Shown here: positions 43,655 to 51,886 of the stretch, in pieces
How the letters are laid out: every line of letters begins with the position of its first letter
How positions within the stretch are numbered: position 1 is the first letter of the stretch
NCBI RefSeq assembly: GCF_002895525.1
Contig: NZ_AZRL01000022.1
Span: forward strand, 186,001-250,000
DNA: 64,000 bases
Direction of reading: 5' to 3'
Origin: Petrotoga olearia DSM 13574
Lineage (GTDB): Bacteria; Thermotogota; Thermotogae; Petrotogales; Petrotogaceae
Notes under the pieces: model-generated
Databases searched by the model: none
What the model was told of the DNA's origin: nothing
What the model saw: only the letters and a program-made list of their open reading frames with translations
Position numbers and translations under genes: made by a program

Positions 43655-44215
43655 TCATTTTTTAAAATTTTCCTTTATTTCATCATTAGAAAATTCTATC
43701 CCTACGGCTCTGTATATAACTAAACCGTCAAACATTGCTTGTAACATAAATGCTTTAGTTTTCGAATTAAATAACTTTTCAAATTTACCAAGGATCTTTC
43801 CGTAATTTTCTTTGAATGTTTGAGTTAAAATTTTCATCATACTTTGATCATGTGTAGAATTCATTAAAATTTCAAACAATCGCATTAATTCTTTTGAAGG
43901 AAAAGTATTTAAAATTTCTGAATAAAGATTTGCATAAAAATCAGCACTTGCTTCCGCACAATCCTGAAAAAGCACGGATTCGTTTTCTTCAAAAAGTTTT
44001 TGGACTTTTTCCAACAGCGCACTAAAAGCAGAAACAATTAGTGCATTTTTATTTTTGAAATAGTTATATATAGAACCTTTAGACAGATTACACGAAAAGG
44101 CAACATCTTCCATCGTTATATTTGTCAAACCTTTTTCGCTTATTAAATCTAATGTTTTTTCTGCTATGTATTTTTTGCGTTCTTGTTTATCCAAAACCTT
44201 TACCCCTGTGTTCAT
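43655..44215 (-). CDS. TetR-family transcriptional regulator
   Basis: This 186-residue repressor has an N-terminal TetR helix-turn-helix (EKTLDLISEKGLTNITMEDVAF, then NLSKGSIYNYFKNKNALI). The C-terminal helical ligand domain is divergent. ATG 44215 is after AAAGAGGTG; an ATG at 44251 lies over the operator. A palindrome TGACTGAC-TG-GTCAGTCA sits at the transcription start, indicating autoregulation and control of the downstream radical SAM gene. The ligand is unknown. Confidence 0.93.
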   Translation of the reverse strand: MNTGVKVLDKQERKKYIAEKTLDLISEKGLTNITMEDVAFSCNLSKGSIYNYFKNKNALIVSAFSALLEKVQKLFEENESVLFQDCAEASADFYANLYSEILNTFPSKELMRLFEILMNSTHDQSMMKILTQTFKENYGKILGKFEKLFNSKTKAFMLQAMFDGLVIYRAVGIEFSNDEIKENFKK

Positions 44216-44232
44216 TTGGATCACCTCTTTCC

Positions 44233-44250
44233 TGACTGACTGGTCAGTCA
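44233..44250. promoter_or_regulatory. TetR operator, 8-bp arms
   Basis: TGACTGAC-TG-GTCAGTCA is a perfect 18-base palindrome apart from its two central bases. It lies directly upstream of the TetR ribosome binding site and overlaps the expected transcription start (about 44249). Confidence 0.88.
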
Positions 44251-44255
44251 TTTAA

Positions 44256-44284
44256 ATTATAAACTATTGTGAAAAATAATTCAA
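44256..44284 (-). promoter_or_regulatory. Promoter of the TetR/radical SAM unit
   Basis: Reading the minus strand, TTGAAT (44284-44279) and TATAAT (44261-44256) are spaced by exactly 17 bases. The operator begins 6 bases downstream of the -10, an ideal place for repression. Confidence 0.85.
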
Positions 44285-44307
44285 ATATGACTAAATTTGT
44301 CATATTT
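44283..44307. repeat. 9-bp inverted repeat upstream of the TetR promoter
   Basis: AAATATGAC-N7-GTCATATTT is a perfect inverted repeat just upstream of the TetR -35. It shares TGAC/GTCA half-sites with the TetR operator but with different spacing, and may be a second, weaker or different regulator site. Confidence 0.5.
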
Positions 44308-44314
44308 CTTATCG

Positions 44315-44390
44315 TACGATTTATAATCAGTTATAATTCTGTATTTATAGTTAATAGATAGCAAAAATATTAATCAGAATCAAAATCGTA
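44315..44390. repeat. Long interrupted inverted repeat in the TetR-thiI intergenic region
   Basis: TACGATTT (44315) pairs with AAATCGTA (44383), and inside it ATTCTG (44336) pairs with CAGAAT (44375). The 404-base region holds no plausible gene; besides this and the TetR elements only the thiI promoter is seen. Confidence 0.35.
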
Positions 44391-44602
44391 TTCTTTTAAC
44401 TTAATATTTTCAGAAAAGACATTCTAATTACATATTTTGGTTGAAAGTTTTACTTTCTTTTCCTCTTTTCTGTTTTTCTCATTTCTCCTTTCAGTATTTT
44501 AAAAAGAAAAGATAATAAAACTAACCTTTGTTATCTTTTATGCACTTAAGACTTATTTTTACCCGGTCTATTTGAAAAAATATAGTTCTAAAATCTCTAT
44601 TA

Positions 44603-44611
44603 TGTTATAAT
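44603..44611 (+). promoter_or_regulatory. Extended -10 promoter of thiI
   Basis: TGTTATAAT is a perfect extended -10, 44 bases before the thiI start codon. No convincing -35 is present. Confidence 0.65.
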
Positions 44612-44655
44612 TTATGTGTACAAAAAATTTATATAAATTATAAAGGTGGAATAAA

Positions 44656-45867
44656 ATGCAAGTTGTAGTTATTAGAGTCGACGAAATCGGTCTAAAAAAT
44701 AAAAACAAAATGTTTTTTATGAATCAACTTAAAAACAACATTCAAAACAAAATTTCGGAGCACGACATTGTCAAGATTTTCAACAACAGGATATATTTAA
44801 TTCCTCAAGGCAATAGGGAGATAACCGAAAAAGATACTGATATTCTGAAAAAGATTTTTGGGATACACTCGTTTTCGATTGCTGAAAAAACCGATTTAGA
44901 TATCGATTTAATTAAAAACAAGGTGTATGAGGTAGTTAAAAAATATCTTGAAAAAAACAACGATTATAAAACTTTTAAAATAAGTGTCAATAGAGCCGAT
45001 AAATCTTTTCCTTATAACAGTCAAGAATTCGCAGGGATGATAGGTGAATTTACGTTGAACTATTTTCCTCAACTTAAAGTTGACTTAAATAACCCGGAGC
45101 TTAATGTAGAAATAGATATTAGGACAGAAGGGACTTTTATATTCAGCAGTCGCTTAGAAGGGCCCGGTGGTCTGCCCGTTGGTACATCTTCAAGAGGTAC
45201 AGCTTTGTTGTCAGGGGGAATTGATAGTCCAGTGGCAACTCTTTTAATGATGCGACGGGGAATGTTACTAAATGCTGTGAACTTTTATAGTCCCCCATTT
45301 ACCGGTCCTAAATCTTTAAGTAAAATTTTGAAAATTGGTTCTATAGTGTCTGAATATACTTCTTTCCCCTTTTATTTATATGTGGTACCCTTAACGAAGA
45401 TCCAACTCCATTTCAAAGAGATAAAAGAAAACAAATATTCGGTTGTCCTACAAAGAAGATCTATGATGAGGATTACCAATAAAATTTCTGATATTACAAA
45501 CACACATGTTTTGGTTAGTGGCGAAAGTTTAGGACAAGTAGCCTCACAAACCCTAGAAAATCTACTAACAATTTCTGACTCCAGCCAAAAAGTCGTTTTA
45601 AGACCACTTATAGGTTACACAAAAAACGAAACCATTAAATTATCCCAAAAATTTGGAATGTATGAAACATCTATTTTACCATACGAAGACTCCTGTAGCG
45701 TATTTATCCCCCCTAAACCTGCCACTAAATCAGATATAAATCACATAAAATCAATTGAAAATTCTTTACCACATTTAAGAGAATTAGAAAAAGAAGCTTT
45801 AGATGAAACAAAAAAATACAAGATTGAAGATAGAAAAGTCTCAGAAATTGATCACTTTGAATCATAG
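44656..45867 (+). CDS. thiI: tRNA 4-thiouridine synthase ThiI
   Basis: ThiI makes 4-thiouridine at tRNA position 8. An N-terminal ferredoxin-like and THUMP region (about 1-165) precedes a PP-loop domain starting ALLSGGIDSPVATLLMMRRG. It has ISVNRADKSFPYNSQEFAGMIGEF and ends in LPYEDSCSVFIPPKPATK, with a conserved Cys. The rhodanese domain of the E. coli enzyme is absent, as in many species. The start is ATG 44656 after AAAGGTGG. Confidence 0.95.
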   Translation: MQVVVIRVDEIGLKNKNKMFFMNQLKNNIQNKISEHDIVKIFNNRIYLIPQGNREITEKDTDILKKIFGIHSFSIAEKTDLDIDLIKNKVYEVVKKYLEKNNDYKTFKISVNRADKSFPYNSQEFAGMIGEFTLNYFPQLKVDLNNPELNVEIDIRTEGTFIFSSRLEGPGGLPVGTSSRGTALLSGGIDSPVATLLMMRRGMLLNAVNFYSPPFTGPKSLSKILKIGSIVSEYTSFPFYLYVVPLTKIQLHFKEIKENKYSVVLQRRSMMRITNKISDITNTHVLVSGESLGQVASQTLENLLTISDSSQKVVLRPLIGYTKNETIKLSQKFGMYETSILPYEDSCSVFIPPKPATKSDINHIKSIENSLPHLRELEKEALDETKKYKIEDRKVSEIDHFES

Positions 45868-45910
45868 TCTTACGTATATTAGAGAAAAGGGACAAAAAGG
45901 AGGACATTCG

Positions 45911-46687
45911 ATGAAAAAGGTATTAGAAACAATAAAGGCAGTTCTCTTCACAATATGGTTAATTATCGGATTTTTTGGTGTTGTTATTGTATATGGAAGT
46001 TATGTATTGATAAAAGCAAATATTTTGGAAAAACGGAAAGGGGCTAAAGCCTCTCAAGAATATATTAGAACAGTTGTATCTTGGTTTGGGAAGGTTACTT
46101 TTAAATTTTTAAATAGTAAGATTTCAGTTTATGGCGAAAAAAATATACCACAAGAAGGTCCTTATGTAATAGTAGCGAATCATCAAAGCATATTCGATAT
46201 TCCTTTAATTTTAGGTTATATTTATCCAACAGCTTTTATAGCCAAAAAGGAACTTTCTATGATTCCTATATTAGGAAGTTTTATCAAAAGACTTGGCTCT
46301 ATCTTAATAGATAGAAGTAATGTAAAAAGCGGCGCCATAGCTCTTAAGAAATTTGCAAAATTATCCCAATCAGGAGAAATAATCACCATTTTTCCGGAAG
46401 GTACAAGAAGTTTAGATGGTCAAGTTGGTGAATTTAAAAAAGGAACTCTTTTAATACCTTTTAGGTATAATATAAAAATATTACCCATCACAATAGATGG
46501 AACTATAAATATGAGTAAAAAAGGGAGTCTATTTATCAAACCTTCGAATATTAATTTATTCATACACGAACCAGTTGAACCAAAACACTTTGCTAGTGAA
46601 GGAGAATTAAGGGAATGTCTCAAAAGTATTATCGGTGAAAAGGTTACAAGTGAACCTCAACTGGCGTTGAAAGAGACCAGATCGTAA
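45911..46687 (+). CDS. plsC: 1-acyl-sn-glycerol-3-phosphate acyltransferase
   Basis: This membrane acyltransferase makes phosphatidic acid in phospholipid synthesis. It has one or two N-terminal membrane segments, then the acyl-transfer motif NHQSIFDIPL (HX4D), a glycerol-phosphate-binding FPEGTRSLDG, and VLPITI-like later segments. The start is ATG 45911 after AAAGGAGG; an in-frame upstream ATG inside thiI is rejected. It is cotranscribed with thiI. Confidence 0.94.
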   Translation: MKKVLETIKAVLFTIWLIIGFFGVVIVYGSYVLIKANILEKRKGAKASQEYIRTVVSWFGKVTFKFLNSKISVYGEKNIPQEGPYVIVANHQSIFDIPLILGYIYPTAFIAKKELSMIPILGSFIKRLGSILIDRSNVKSGAIALKKFAKLSQSGEIITIFPEGTRSLDGQVGEFKKGTLLIPFRYNIKILPITIDGTINMSKKGSLFIKPSNINLFIHEPVEPKHFASEGELRECLKSIIGEKVTSEPQLALKETRS

Positions 46688-46716
46688 TTTCAGTTTCCTA
46701 AAGGAGGTTTTAAACC

Positions 46717-47232
46717 ATGAAAAAAGTAAGTAATGTTACCATGGGGATAGATAAAATATCAAATTCACCCATAGTCTTTTTAAAGGTAGAAGATACAAAC
46801 GTTGTTGTACCAATATGGATAGGGCCTTGTGAAGCTGGAATCTTGGCTTTAATATTGAGAAACGAAGATTTTGAAAGGCCTTTAACCCACGATCTCATTG
46901 GAAATACCATAGAACAACTTAATGCTAAAGCTGTTAAGATAGAAATTGATGAATTCAAGGAGGATATTTATTATGCCAAATTAGTCCTGAAAGATAGTGA
47001 TTCTAAGGAGATCTATATCGATGCAAGACCTTCTGATTGCATCATTTTATCGTTAAAATACAACCTACCTATTTACATAGAAGAAGAAATAGTATCCGAA
47101 CATGGTATTGAAGCTTCTTTTATAGCCACAGAACAAGAAACCGAATTCAGACAAGATATTGAAAACTTCGATATAGACGAGCTAAGAAGGAAGTTTGAAA
47201 ATAAAAATAAAAAAGATCAAGATGACGAATAA
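46717..47232 (+). CDS. Bifunctional nuclease-family protein (DUF151)
   Basis: This 171-residue protein has the BFN/DUF151 domain: PIVFLKVEDTNVVVPIWIGPCEAGILALIL, then RPLTHDLIGN and YYAKLVLKDSDSKEIYIDARPSDCIILSLKYNLPIYIEEE. A short acidic/lysine tail with a UVR-like helix follows. In plants and some bacteria this fold has DNase/RNase activity; the bacterial role is not clear. It lies between plsC and a polyprenyl synthase gene. Confidence 0.92.
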   Translation: MKKVSNVTMGIDKISNSPIVFLKVEDTNVVVPIWIGPCEAGILALILRNEDFERPLTHDLIGNTIEQLNAKAVKIEIDEFKEDIYYAKLVLKDSDSKEIYIDARPSDCIILSLKYNLPIYIEEEIVSEHGIEASFIATEQETEFRQDIENFDIDELRRKFENKNKKDQDDE

Positions 47233-47258
47233 TTTATTTATTAGTACGAGGTGGATCA

Positions 47259-48125
47259 ATGGAATTTCTAAAATTATCTGAGTTTAAAAATATCTTTGAC
47301 AAGAAGATAATGGATTTTTTTGAAAATTTAGACCTGGAAAACCATTTAAAAGACCCGTTGTTTTATTACATAGAAAGCGGAGGCAAGAGACTAAGGCCAT
47401 GGATTATATATAACTTTGGACAAATCGTTTCTGTAAATAAAAAGAATTTATTGGACATTTCAATAGCTGTCGAAATTTTACACTCCTCATCACTAATACA
47501 TGATGATCTACCTGCTTTAGACAACGCAAAGTTAAGAAGGGGAGGACTCGCAAACCATTTAAAGTTTGGAGAATATAGAGCTATACTAGCGGGAGATTAT
47601 GGATTCACTCTCCCACTACAGATTATTGCTAATTTAGATAATATAAACGACAGAAATAAACTTCTTTTAATGGATTATTTTATAAAAACCATTTTAAAAT
47701 TATTCCAAGGAGAAATGGAAGACTTAATCTTTGAAAAAGAAGTTAGAGATGTGAGTGAAAAAGAAATTCTTGAGATGTATTCAAAGAAAACGGGGGCGGT
47801 CTTTGGATTTTGTTTTGCATCTCCTTTTTTATTAACAGGGGAAGTACAGCTAGCTAAAAAAATGAATACAATAGGAACTAATTTCGGTGTTTCTTTCCAA
47901 ATTTTCGATGATTTAAAAGATTTATTTACTACCGAAGAAGAAATTGGAAAAGAAACCAATAAAGATATAAACAAAAAAACTCTTTTAAGTTTTTATAACT
48001 ATCAAGAAACACAAATAATTGCCGATAATATCTATAGAAATGTTTTACAAGAATTAGAAGAAATCAACCTAAAAGAACTCTCTCAAATTTTGAAGGAAGT
48101 TAGAAAAACTGTAGAAACCCGATAA
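47259..48125 (+). CDS. ispA: Polyprenyl (farnesyl-type) diphosphate synthase
   Basis: This trans-isoprenyl diphosphate synthase condenses IPP with allylic diphosphates. The first aspartate-rich motif is SLIHDDLPALDNAKLRRGG and the second is FQIFDDLKDL. LRPWIIYNFGQ and GGKRLRP-like sequence lie near the N-terminus. Chain length is probably C15 by similarity to IspA but could be longer. With ispE earlier in the window it serves isoprenoid synthesis, though the genes are not linked. Confidence 0.93.
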   Translation: MEFLKLSEFKNIFDKKIMDFFENLDLENHLKDPLFYYIESGGKRLRPWIIYNFGQIVSVNKKNLLDISIAVEILHSSSLIHDDLPALDNAKLRRGGLANHLKFGEYRAILAGDYGFTLPLQIIANLDNINDRNKLLLMDYFIKTILKLFQGEMEDLIFEKEVRDVSEKEILEMYSKKTGAVFGFCFASPFLLTGEVQLAKKMNTIGTNFGVSFQIFDDLKDLFTTEEEIGKETNKDINKKTLLSFYNYQETQIIADNIYRNVLQELEEINLKELSQILKEVRKTVETR

Positions 48126-48193
48126 CAATCTCAAAAGGAGTTGAATTAGTTATTCAATTTAAACCCTTTAATTTTTTAAATAAAATTAAATAT

Positions 48194-50548
48194 ATGGAAA
48201 AAAAATACAAAATTCTTTTGTTTATTGTTGTTATTTCTATTGGGATACTGATTTTTTTTCTCATTTTTAAAAACTTCTTTTCCCCTCCAAAAGAAAGAAT
48301 GCCTTCTTATACAAATATTCAAATAATTATACCTAATTTTGCTTTTTCTTCAAGGAAAAACGTTGAAATTCAACTTGTAGATAGAAGTACTTCAGAATAT
48401 CAAGAATTGATCAAATATAAAAATTTTTATGGTGACATATATAAAATAACTTTCCAAGATGAAAGTAATGAATCTTCTATTTTACCAGTTACTGTAAGAT
48501 ATAGGATTCCAAAAGATAATTACTTCGGAGATAACTTCGTGAATTTCGCCTTGGCTTACATTACACGCGAAGATCCTCCTATTGTTTCAGAATTCAATGG
48601 GGGGAAAATAGTAAAAGTTGAGAATGAGTATTACATAGAAGCACAGACATTCCAAATAACTAAAGTAAATTATATAGGTCTAGTCATAGAATCTCCAGAA
48701 GAATCATCCGGTGGACTCAAGGTTATAAAAGAAGCACCACCAACTCTTGAACCTGATATTATTTTAATTCCTGGAACCGATCTCAACTTCCTTGGAAAGG
48801 TAATGAATGTACCTAAAAATGGCTATCCACAATCTTTTTGGTCCTCTTTTTTCCCAAATAGAACCATCTGGAGTTACAATTATCCATTGATATCTACTAG
48901 AAGCAAAATTTATAACGATTCTTTTTTGGGTTTTGTTGAAAGAACGGGGATTAATAGTTATATCGAATTTGAAGGAAGGAGACTTGCTCAAGAACTTTCT
49001 AGGTTTCCCAATAAAAAATTTGATATCATTGCACAAGGAGTTGGGGGATTAATTGCTCGATATGCCTTAGAGTCTAATCAAACAATTCAAAACGTTGAAA
49101 ATTTAGTACTCATTTCTACTCCAAATAAAGGAAGCAATCTTGCCAACCCCCTTTTTTTCAATTTGCTTTTTGGAAAAAACACAGAGATATTATCTCAATT
49201 GTTTAATGTTGAGGATAGTACCATATTAAAAATTACCTCGCAAATTACTTCTTACCTAGATCAAATTAATTCATATTATGAAGACCTTATTCCCAACTCT
49301 CGGTTTTTGAATAAATTGAACTCTTTTGGCATAAGAAATGACATCAGATACTTAGCAATAATTGGTACTAATCCAGCAATTGAGGAAAATTTATCGGACA
49401 AATATATATCCAGACTGTATCCAGAATTTGTTCAAGGAGAGGGGGATGGAATAGTAACTGTTGACAGTGCCAACTTAGAAGGGATTGAAAAAACTTACTA
49501 TTCTAAAAAAAGCTTTTATGAAATTTATAATGACGCTGATGTTCTGAATACGATAGTTAATTTTTTAGATGAATCTGTACCCTCATATTCAGTGGAGCCT
49601 TTTAAAGATGATAATTTTGTCGAATACACATACGAAGCAGAAGAGAAAAACGACTCTGCCGTCCAAAGTAAAAATACCTACCCCAGTATTGTTTCCACTT
49701 TTACCCTTCCATCACAGTATAAAGAAAGTACAATCTTACTTAATCCAACTAAGCAAGGAGAAATAGATGAAGATATAATGAGCATTATTGAAATAGGAGA
49801 AAACATCTACTTTAAAAGTCCTAATGCTATTTACAACAAAAATCTAGAAAAAATATTTTCCGACAAAATTATGGGCGGAATAGTATTTAACAATCAATAT
49901 TATATATCTACCGTCAATGGCGTATACGTTTTGAATGAAAACAGTAAAATTGATAAAATTAATACAAAAATGCCTTCTAAAGGTACCGAAATTTACTATT
50001 TACCAAATATTGGTTTTTTAAGCGTGGAATATGAACCAAACAATTGTAAAGTCTATCTCAACGATTCTTTGATAAATGAAGTTAGTAATTTTATATCATT
50101 AAAAGTAATAAATGGTGAAGTATACGTTATTTTTGAAGATAAACTAACAAAACTACAAAACAATGATATCGTAGAATTAATAAATGATTCTACCATTCAA
50201 AATGTTTTAAAAACTCAGTTAGGAGAGATTACGGATTTTGCATTATATAACAATAACTACTTTATTTTATTTTCAAATTATAAGTTGGTCCTTTGGGATA
50301 GTTCAAAAAATGGATTACAACTTATAGAAGACGGGAATATAGGAAGACTAAAATTACAAATATTTAATGATAAATTATTTGTATTTGGAAAAGATCATGT
50401 GAGCTACCTACTTTTAAAAGAAGCTATTTTCCCTGGCTTTTTTCAGAGATCTAAAACTCACATAATCGATGTCCTTATAGATAAAAGAAGCAAAGGATGG
50501 ATGATTACTAAAAATAACCGAATTGAAATAATAACATTTTCCTTGTGA
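48194..50548 (+). CDS. Membrane-anchored alpha/beta-hydrolase-like protein lacking the nucleophilic Ser
   Basis: This 784-residue protein begins with one membrane helix (about 6-27). A beta-rich segment (about 40-170) follows, then a lipase-like alpha/beta-hydrolase domain (about 185-450) with DIILIPGTDLNFLG and the elbow IIAQGVGGLIARYALE, followed by LVLISTPNKGSNLANP. In lipases the elbow is G-H-S-M-G; here Gly282 replaces the Ser, so it is probably not a hydrolase. The remaining 330 residues have repeated short strands, like a beta-propeller. ATG 48194 has no good ribosome binding site; AAAAGGAG lies 54 bases upstream. Role unknown. Confidence 0.85.
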   Translation: MEKKYKILLFIVVISIGILIFFLIFKNFFSPPKERMPSYTNIQIIIPNFAFSSRKNVEIQLVDRSTSEYQELIKYKNFYGDIYKITFQDESNESSILPVTVRYRIPKDNYFGDNFVNFALAYITREDPPIVSEFNGGKIVKVENEYYIEAQTFQITKVNYIGLVIESPEESSGGLKVIKEAPPTLEPDIILIPGTDLNFLGKVMNVPKNGYPQSFWSSFFPNRTIWSYNYPLISTRSKIYNDSFLGFVERTGINSYIEFEGRRLAQELSRFPNKKFDIIAQGVGGLIARYALESNQTIQNVENLVLISTPNKGSNLANPLFFNLLFGKNTEILSQLFNVEDSTILKITSQITSYLDQINSYYEDLIPNSRFLNKLNSFGIRNDIRYLAIIGTNPAIEENLSDKYISRLYPEFVQGEGDGIVTVDSANLEGIEKTYYSKKSFYEIYNDADVLNTIVNFLDESVPSYSVEPFKDDNFVEYTYEAEEKNDSAVQSKNTYPSIVSTFTLPSQYKESTILLNPTKQGEIDEDIMSIIEIGENIYFKSPNAIYNKNLEKIFSDKIMGGIVFNNQYYISTVNGVYVLNENSKIDKINTKMPSKGTEIYYLPNIGFLSVEYEPNNCKVYLNDSLINEVSNFISLKVINGEVYVIFEDKLTKLQNNDIVELINDSTIQNVLKTQLGEITDFALYNNNYFILFSNYKLVLWDSSKNGLQLIEDGNIGRLKLQIFNDKLFVFGKDHVSYLLLKEAIFPGFFQRSKTHIIDVLIDKRSKGWMITKNNRIEIITFSL

Positions 50549-50559
50549 GGTGAGTCAAC

Positions 50560-51684
50560 ATTAAGAAAGCTCTTACTCTTTTAATCATGCTTCTTCAAAT
50601 AATGTTAATATTCTCCGATAATTATGGTATTGCTTACGAATACTATATGAATGGCCTAAAATACTATAGAAATGCCCAATATGATTTAGCTCAAAATTTT
50701 TTTGAGCAGACCTTGCAATTATCACCTAGATTAGAAAGTGAAATACCTGAAATAAAAATGTATTTAGGATTATCTGCATTCCACAACAACGATTATACTA
50801 CAGCTAAAATATATTTGCAGCCATTTAAAGGTATTCCTCTTGTAGATGAAGCTTTAAATGTTATTGAATCTTTACCACCAGAATCAGATGATTTCTACTC
50901 TTTAAATTCTCCAAATCTAAAAATTAATAACGCTCAACCATTCGAAGAAGAACAGCAAAGCTTTAACTATTTCACTTTTTTTATCGTAATGCTAATAATA
51001 TTTGTAATTTCTTTAGCCGCCTCATTTTTTACTATTTTTTTGGTCCGCAGACATGTCTCTTTTGAAAAAAAGGAAAATGTGTTAAATGAAACGGAAACTC
51101 TGACCAATATAAGCAAAGTTGAAACCCAAGGGATCAAATACAAAACAATAGATCAATTTGATGAACCACACATAAAAAAAGTTTGGAAGGTATCATCCCC
51201 TTTGAAAAAACTTATAGGGATAACTTCGAATGAAGACATTTTGTCAGAAGAAAACAATATAGCGAAAGCCCACAAAGATGGAAAATTAAATGAGATAGAA
51301 GAGCTTGAAAACAAACTTGATAAAGATATAGACGATATCTTAAAAGAATCAAACCTTGAAGAGATTGAAGAAATTCTAAATGAGTTAGAAGGTAATGATG
51401 AAAAAAGCAACATTCAAGAACCAGGCACTTTTGAAGAAGAAAGCAAAGAAAAACACCGAGAAGAATATTCACATTTGGAAAATGTTATAAAACCTGATAC
51501 AGAGATAAGAAATAACTATTCTTTGATAATGGAAAAAGAAGAAAAAGAATTATTATTTGAAGATGAACTAAATAATGATCTTTTTGATATAACTAAGGAA
51601 CTAGATACAAAAAAACTTTCTCAAAATAGTTTACAAAAGTTCTTTCATAAATTATTTTATGATGTTAACAAGGACAAAATATAA
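50560..51684 (+). CDS. TPR protein with signal peptide and membrane helix; apparent ATT start
   Basis: This 374-residue protein has a signal-like N-terminus (M)KKALTLLIMLLQIMLIFS. Two or three tetratricopeptide-like repeats follow (about 20-100), then a polar linker, a membrane helix (about 140-164), and a long acidic, mostly helical cytoplasmic tail. GAGGTGAG (50547-50554) is five bases before the in-frame ATT at 50560. An in-frame stop TGA at 50551 lies just upstream, and the next ATG (50587) lacks a ribosome binding site and would remove the signal peptide's charged start. The start is therefore ATT. Family function: TPR scaffolding; partner unknown, perhaps the pseudo-hydrolase gene immediately upstream. 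Confidence 0.85.
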   Translation: MKKALTLLIMLLQIMLIFSDNYGIAYEYYMNGLKYYRNAQYDLAQNFFEQTLQLSPRLESEIPEIKMYLGLSAFHNNDYTTAKIYLQPFKGIPLVDEALNVIESLPPESDDFYSLNSPNLKINNAQPFEEEQQSFNYFTFFIVMLIIFVISLAASFFTIFLVRRHVSFEKKENVLNETETLTNISKVETQGIKYKTIDQFDEPHIKKVWKVSSPLKKLIGITSNEDILSEENNIAKAHKDGKLNEIEELENKLDKDIDDILKESNLEEIEEILNELEGNDEKSNIQEPGTFEEESKEKHREEYSHLENVIKPDTEIRNNYSLIMEKEEKELLFEDELNNDLFDITKELDTKKLSQNSLQKFFHKLFYDVNKDKI

Positions 51685-51699
51685 TTAAAATATGAAATA

Positions 51700-51728
51700 T
51701 TGATTTTCTATATAATTATTGATATAAT
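51700..51728 (+). promoter_or_regulatory. Promoter of the tRNA-Gly gene
   Basis: TTGATT (51700-51705) and TATAAT (51723-51728) are spaced by 17 bases. The tRNA begins 31 bases after the -10. Confidence 0.8.
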
Positions 51729-51758
51729 ATATTAGATTCAAAGTAACAAATAGCGAAT

Positions 51759-51834
51759 GCGGATGTGGCTCAGTTGGTAGAGCTCCAGCTTCCCAAGCTG
51801 GGAGTCGCGGGTTCGAGTCCCGTCATCCGCTCCA
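51759..51834 (+). tRNA. tRNA-Gly (anticodon CCC), CCA encoded
   Basis: A cloverleaf folds with acceptor GCGGATG/CATCCGC, D arm GCTC/GAGC, anticodon stem CCAGC/GCTGG with loop TTCCCAA (anticodon CCC), and T arm GCGGG/CCCGT with TTCGAGT. The 3' CCA is encoded. Length is 76 bases. Confidence 0.97.
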
Positions 51835-51840
51835 AAAGCT

Positions 51841-51868
51841 GAAGGGGCTGAATGAAGCTCCTTCTTTG
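51841..51868 (+). terminator. Intrinsic terminator after tRNA-Gly
   Basis: GAAGGGGC and GCTCCTTC pair over 8 bp with one G-T pair and an 8-base loop, followed by TTTGTTTG. It separates the tRNA from rsmD, though read-through could express rsmD. Confidence 0.75.
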
Positions 51869-51886
51869 TTTGTATGAGGTGTAAAA

